This document shows positions 7,456 through 10,178 of a stretch of DNA of 10,178 bases, one piece after another. Under the pieces are notes generated by a model that did no database searches, was not told the origin of the DNA, and saw only the letters and a program-made list of their open reading frames with translations. Source of the stretch: Roseimaritima sp. (GTDB taxonomy: Bacteria; Planctomycetota; Planctomycetia; Pirellulales; Pirellulaceae); contig SLFV01000320.1 in assembly GCA_007124075.1 (NCBI GenBank), forward strand, positions 1 to 10,178. Reading direction: 5' to 3'. Position 1 is the stretch's first letter, and every line of letters begins with the position of its first letter. The position numbers were made by a program, and so were the translations under genes.

Positions 7456-8532
7456 ATGTCACCATCGATCCGATCCCAGGTTTGCGTCGATCGGCGGCGC
7501 TGTTTGGCGGTTCTGACCGCAACGATGCTTGCTGGTCGGACGCCGGATTTAGCCGCAGTTGACCTGCAGCAAATGCTGGCCGGTTGGGCACAAACCGACG
7601 ATCTCTTTACCGCGGATACCCGGTCCGCGATTGGTCAGGGGTTGTCCTACCTGGCTCGGATTCAGGGGGCGGATGGGGCTTTTCCAGGTCAGATGGGGAG
7701 GAACGTTGGGGTGGTGTCGCTGTGCGGGCTGGCGTTTCTGGCAACGGGGAATTTGCCTGATCGCGGTCCTTTGGGGCCTGCGGTATCGCGGACAATTCGC
7801 TATGTCGCGGAATCGTGCCTGGATAGCGGATTCATTGTGCGGAGGGAGTCCGCCAGTCGCGGTGAGATGTACGGGCATGGTTTTGCGACCTTGCTGTTGG
7901 CCGAAGTCTGGGGAATGACACAGTCGGTCGATCTAAGCGATCCGTTGCGCGCTGCCGTCGAGGTCATTCTTGCCGCGCAGCACAGTTCGGGAGGCTGGCG
8001 ATACACGCCGCAACCGATTGACGCGGATTTATCGGTGACGATCTGCCAAGTCATGGCGTTGCGAGCGGCGCGGAACGCGGGGCTGTTTGTTCCCGGTGAA
8101 GCGATCGACCGGGCGGTGGATTATATTCGCCGCTCGCAAAATCCCGACGGCGGCTTCATGTATCAACACCAAGGGGGTGAAAGTCGATTTCCCTTGACCG
8201 CAGGGGCGATCGTCGCGTTGCAGAATGCCGGGCGCTATCAAGGCGAGGAGTTGGACCTGGGGTACACGTTTTTGCAGCGGCGGCAATCGGCCAACCTCTC
8301 ATTGCGGCAAAATAATTACTTCTTTTACGCGCATTACTATTCCGTGCAGGCCTTTTGGCAGCGAGGTGGTGATGATTTTGCCCGTTGGTACACGGCGTTG
8401 CGGCACGTCCTGCTGAACACCCAAACGATGGACGGTTCGTGGAACGACTATGTGGGCAAAGCATACGGCACCGCGATGGCTTGCTTGATCCTAAGTGCCC
8501 CGCGGACGGGGCTGCCCATCTTTCAACGTTAG
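7456..8532 (+). CDS. Exported prenyltransferase/squalene-cyclase-like alpha-toroid protein
   Basis: A 358-aa protein from the ATG at 7456, four bases after the previous stop. The frame is open 76 codons further upstream, but that part reads as an out-of-frame shadow of the acidic gene, so it was excluded. Residues 12-34 (DRRRCLAVLTATMLAG...) form a short export signal, possibly twin-arginine-like. Recurrent helix-turn repeats of the prenyltransferase/squalene oxidase fold (PF00432/PF13249) follow: ARIQGADGAFPG (67-78), AAQHSSGGWRYTP (173-185), RRSQNPDGGFMYQ (225-237) and NTQTMDGSWNDY (321-332). GHGFATLLLAE (140-150) and FYAHYYSVQAFWQ (290-302) lie between them. The DXDD acid motif of squalene-hopene cyclases is not seen, nor an obvious D-x-C zinc site of protein prenyltransferases, so classical terpene cyclase or prenyl transfer activity is doubtful. 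A binding or scaffold role in the periplasm is more likely, but unproven. Confidence 0.87.
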   Translation: MSPSIRSQVCVDRRRCLAVLTATMLAGRTPDLAAVDLQQMLAGWAQTDDLFTADTRSAIGQGLSYLARIQGADGAFPGQMGRNVGVVSLCGLAFLATGNLPDRGPLGPAVSRTIRYVAESCLDSGFIVRRESASRGEMYGHGFATLLLAEVWGMTQSVDLSDPLRAAVEVILAAQHSSGGWRYTPQPIDADLSVTICQVMALRAARNAGLFVPGEAIDRAVDYIRRSQNPDGGFMYQHQGGESRFPLTAGAIVALQNAGRYQGEELDLGYTFLQRRQSANLSLRQNNYFFYAHYYSVQAFWQRGGDDFARWYTALRHVLLNTQTMDGSWNDYVGKAYGTAMACLILSAPRTGLPIFQR

Positions 8533-8540
8533 GTCGTCGC

Positions 8541-9881
8541 ATGCTGGATCCGTTCTGCTGGGTTGTTCGCTACGCATTGCCACCAGCACACTTCACACGC
8601 ACCAAGCCTGTTTGGCCAAGCCGAGTTGCGGTGTCGGCACTGACCGTCCTCCTGGCATCTCTGTTCGCAACACCGGCCACCGGCCAAACGGAATCACAGC
8701 CCACTGCAGTGCCACTCGCTTTGGTGCGAATTGATCAAATGGAACAAGCTGCGGCGTTGCAATCTTTGGGGAGCGACGCATCGGTTTTTTTTCCGTCCGG
8801 CAGTGAGACGCAGCAATACGTCCCACACGATGCATTGCTGCGATTCGGACGGGCGGTGCCACTGTCAGCCCGCTATGCCCTATGGTTGGTTGACGGCAGC
8901 CGACTGGCAGCCGAGCGAATTAGCTGGCAAGACGATTGGTTGGAAATTCTACCGCTGTGGAATCTTGAACCCCTGAGGATTGCCCGCACTCAAGTCCAGG
9001 CCATTTTGCTCGCGGGCCCTATCTCCGTCAGGCAGGCCGTTGCACTGGAGCAACGGGCGCAAGCGGTCAGCGGTGCGGACGATTTTCTGCTGCTTGTTGA
9101 CGGCACGGTGATTCGAGGGACGCTGCAGTGGGACCAAACCGTTGCTGCGACCAACATGCGGGGGCACTGGGCCCTGAAGACTGCGGTTGGGATTCAGCAA
9201 ATTCCGACGCAGCGGGTTCGCGGCGTGGTGCCCAGTCCGGCGTTACGAAGCCCTGTCAGTACAGGGCCAAACGACTGGTCTGTTGGGTTGCGGGATGGCA
9301 GCTTGTTGCGGATTCGTGATCCGTTGGGCGATGGGCTGCGATTGGCTTGCGGACTTGACTTGACTGGTCCTGTTGCCAGCCAGGAGTTTTTGCGATCAAT
9401 CTGCATGTTGGCACGCTGCAATCCCGGGGGGGATCTAGTCGCGGCCTGGGTTCCGGTGCGATATCGCGCCGTGCCATTGCTGGAGATGGCGCCTCCGCTT
9501 GTCCGCTGGTCGGATGGTTGGCCGGCTCAATATTTCCAGGGTTACGGGTACCCCAACGCGATCGTCGCCGCCGCCACCAGTCGGTTGGTGTATCGTTTGG
9601 ATGGTCAGCAACGGCTGAGGGGAACCGTGACGGTCCAGACCCGCGCTGATCTGGCTAGCCAAACGACCGTCGTGCCCCAGTGTCAATTTGTTGTTCAGAC
9701 GTCCCGTGGTGGGCAGCAAACTGAAACCGTTTGGCAATCGCCAGCTGTTGCAGCGGGGCAGCAATTATCCTTTGATGTGGAACTGAAGGACTCGCAGCTA
9801 TTGATCCTGGGTAGCGATTCGGTTTCCGCTGGCGACTTGCCACAAGCGATCTGGTTGGATTTGGTGGCGTATCCCGAATGA
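8541..9881 (+). CDS. Exported protein with DG-centred beta repeats and NPCBM-like C-terminal domain
   Basis: A 446-aa protein from the ATG at 8541, eight bases after the toroid gene's stop. The upstream open frame (from 8385) overlaps the toroid gene and lacks an export signal, so it was not used. The signal peptide is long: a basic region to about 28, hydrophobic VAVSALTVLLASLFA (29-43), and probable cleavage near ATG-Q49. Three short units share an L.DG(S/T) core: LVDGSRLAAERISW (116-129), LLVDGTVIRGTLQW (184-197) and GLRDGSLLRIRD (249-260). They suggest small beta-barrel repeats. Residues about 300-444 look like an NPCBM-type carbohydrate-binding domain: a conserved start (VPVRYRAVPLLEM), YRLDGQQRLRGTVTVQT, then a beta-sandwich tail ending AIWLDLVAY. 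A role in binding envelope polysaccharide is plausible. It is the last gene of the cluster, followed by 194 bp without a clear gene or terminator. Confidence 0.82.
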   Translation: MLDPFCWVVRYALPPAHFTRTKPVWPSRVAVSALTVLLASLFATPATGQTESQPTAVPLALVRIDQMEQAAALQSLGSDASVFFPSGSETQQYVPHDALLRFGRAVPLSARYALWLVDGSRLAAERISWQDDWLEILPLWNLEPLRIARTQVQAILLAGPISVRQAVALEQRAQAVSGADDFLLLVDGTVIRGTLQWDQTVAATNMRGHWALKTAVGIQQIPTQRVRGVVPSPALRSPVSTGPNDWSVGLRDGSLLRIRDPLGDGLRLACGLDLTGPVASQEFLRSICMLARCNPGGDLVAAWVPVRYRAVPLLEMAPPLVRWSDGWPAQYFQGYGYPNAIVAAATSRLVYRLDGQQRLRGTVTVQTRADLASQTTVVPQCQFVVQTSRGGQQTETVWQSPAVAAGQQLSFDVELKDSQLLILGSDSVSAGDLPQAIWLDLVAYPE

Positions 9882-9936
9882 GCCGCCGCAGCCCCGAACA
9901 AACACCTCAACGCGCTACGCTTTGGTGGTTACAATC

Positions 9937-10062
9937 ATGCCTCAGCAGTCGCGATCCTGGAGAATCTTTCGGAAATCACTTCGACACGGATGTCGCTTCC
10001 TTGCCGCGACTTCGCTTTCGCTAACAAGTTCAATGATCGCGTTTTCGCTATTGACTAATTGA
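9937..10062 (+). CDS. Possible 41-aa small protein with basic/hydrophobic character (low confidence)
   Basis: An ATG at 9937 opens 41 codons ending in TGA at 10060. The product has a basic N-terminal half (SWRIFRKSLRHGCR) and a hydrophobic C-terminal half (FLAATSLSLTSSMIAFSLL), like a signal peptide or single-span micropeptide. There is no ribosome site. A TACAAT hexamer lies just before the ATG (9930-9935), but no matching -35 was found. It fills most of the gap before the MazG-like gene. Chance is the more likely explanation; it is listed because the charge/hydrophobicity pattern is suggestive. Confidence 0.15.
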   Translation: MPQQSRSWRIFRKSLRHGCRFLAATSLSLTSSMIAFSLLTN

Positions 10063-10075
10063 TCAATGGGGCTCC

Positions 10076-10178
10076 ATGACTAATCCAGCTCGCGCTGACA
10101 TTTCGCTGGCCGATCTGCAGCAGAAGATTCGCGACATGTATTTCGAAAAAGACGCCGCTCGTGGTGTTGACGGGACAT
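10076..10178 (+). CDS. MazG-like nucleotide pyrophosphohydrolase, N-terminus (3' truncated by window edge)
   Basis: The ATG at 10076 opens a frame that runs off the window after 34 codons. The visible sequence (ADISLADLQQKIRDMYFEKD, then ARGVDGT) matches the first helix and the EKD.ARG.DGT element that begins MazG-like proteins in planctomycetes; in relatives it is followed by a metal-binding EE.GEL segment, which would lie beyond the window. MazG-type enzymes hydrolyse nucleoside triphosphates to the monophosphate and pyrophosphate in the cytoplasm. The call rests on a short stretch recognised by eye. A 10-bp perfect palindrome (ATTGATCAAT, 10058-10067) ends eight bases before the start and could be an operator or chance. 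Confidence 0.6.
   Translation, partial: MTNPARADISLADLQQKIRDMYFEKDAARGVDGT

Noticed and set aside
8385..8540. N-terminal extension of the NPCBM-like gene by 52 codons
   Set aside because: It overlaps the end of the toroid gene, and the signal peptide follows the ATG at 8541.
1..10178. Mobile elements, CRISPR arrays, tRNA/rRNA genes or phage genes
   Set aside because: None was seen: no transposase or integrase motifs, no regularly spaced direct repeats, and no tRNA-like cloverleaf noticed. The CAG-rich repetition at 5100-6500 reflects coiled-coil coding.

Overview
The window looks like a chromosomal segment from a planctomycete, most likely of the Pirellula/Rhodopirellula type. This is inferred from the gene families: a DUF1080 lipoprotein, a PAPS-type sulfotransferase, an envelope protein with a very long Q/A-rich coiled coil, and a secreted prenyltransferase-like toroid protein. 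Recognisable Shine-Dalgarno sequences are also largely absent before the starts. I saw no mobile element, CRISPR array, tRNA or rRNA.

Layout. (1) Bases 1-483, plus strand: the 3' end of a TPR protein gene. (2) Bases 583-3267, minus strand: a sulfotransferase gene followed by a lipoprotein with two DUF1080 domains. This pair converges on the TPR gene. (3) A 156-bp divergent intergenic region at 3268-3423. (4) Bases 3424-9881, plus strand: four tightly packed genes, joined by a 4-base ATGA overlap and then gaps of 4 and 8 bases. They encode a 1061-aa DUF4175-like membrane/coiled-coil protein, an acidic exported protein with a WGHLP...YYRS C-terminus, an exported prenyltransferase/squalene-cyclase-like alpha-toroid, and an exported protein with DG-centred beta repeats and an NPCBM-like C-terminal domain. 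(5) A 194-bp gap, then the first 34 codons of a MazG-like nucleotide pyrophosphohydrolase, cut by the window end.

How the genes may work together. The four-gene cluster is the most interesting part. All four products carry export or membrane signals, and the spacing implies one transcript with translational coupling. This suggests a single envelope-associated assembly: an anchored coiled-coil scaffold, an acidic partner, a toroid protein and a beta-rich, possibly sugar-binding protein. From general knowledge of planctomycete genomes, such genes often sit near MoxR/DUF58/VWA (Bat-like) genes, but none of those is visible here. The minus-strand pair could act on sulfated or complex carbohydrates, but that link rests only on adjacency. 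Function for the cluster as a whole is unknown.
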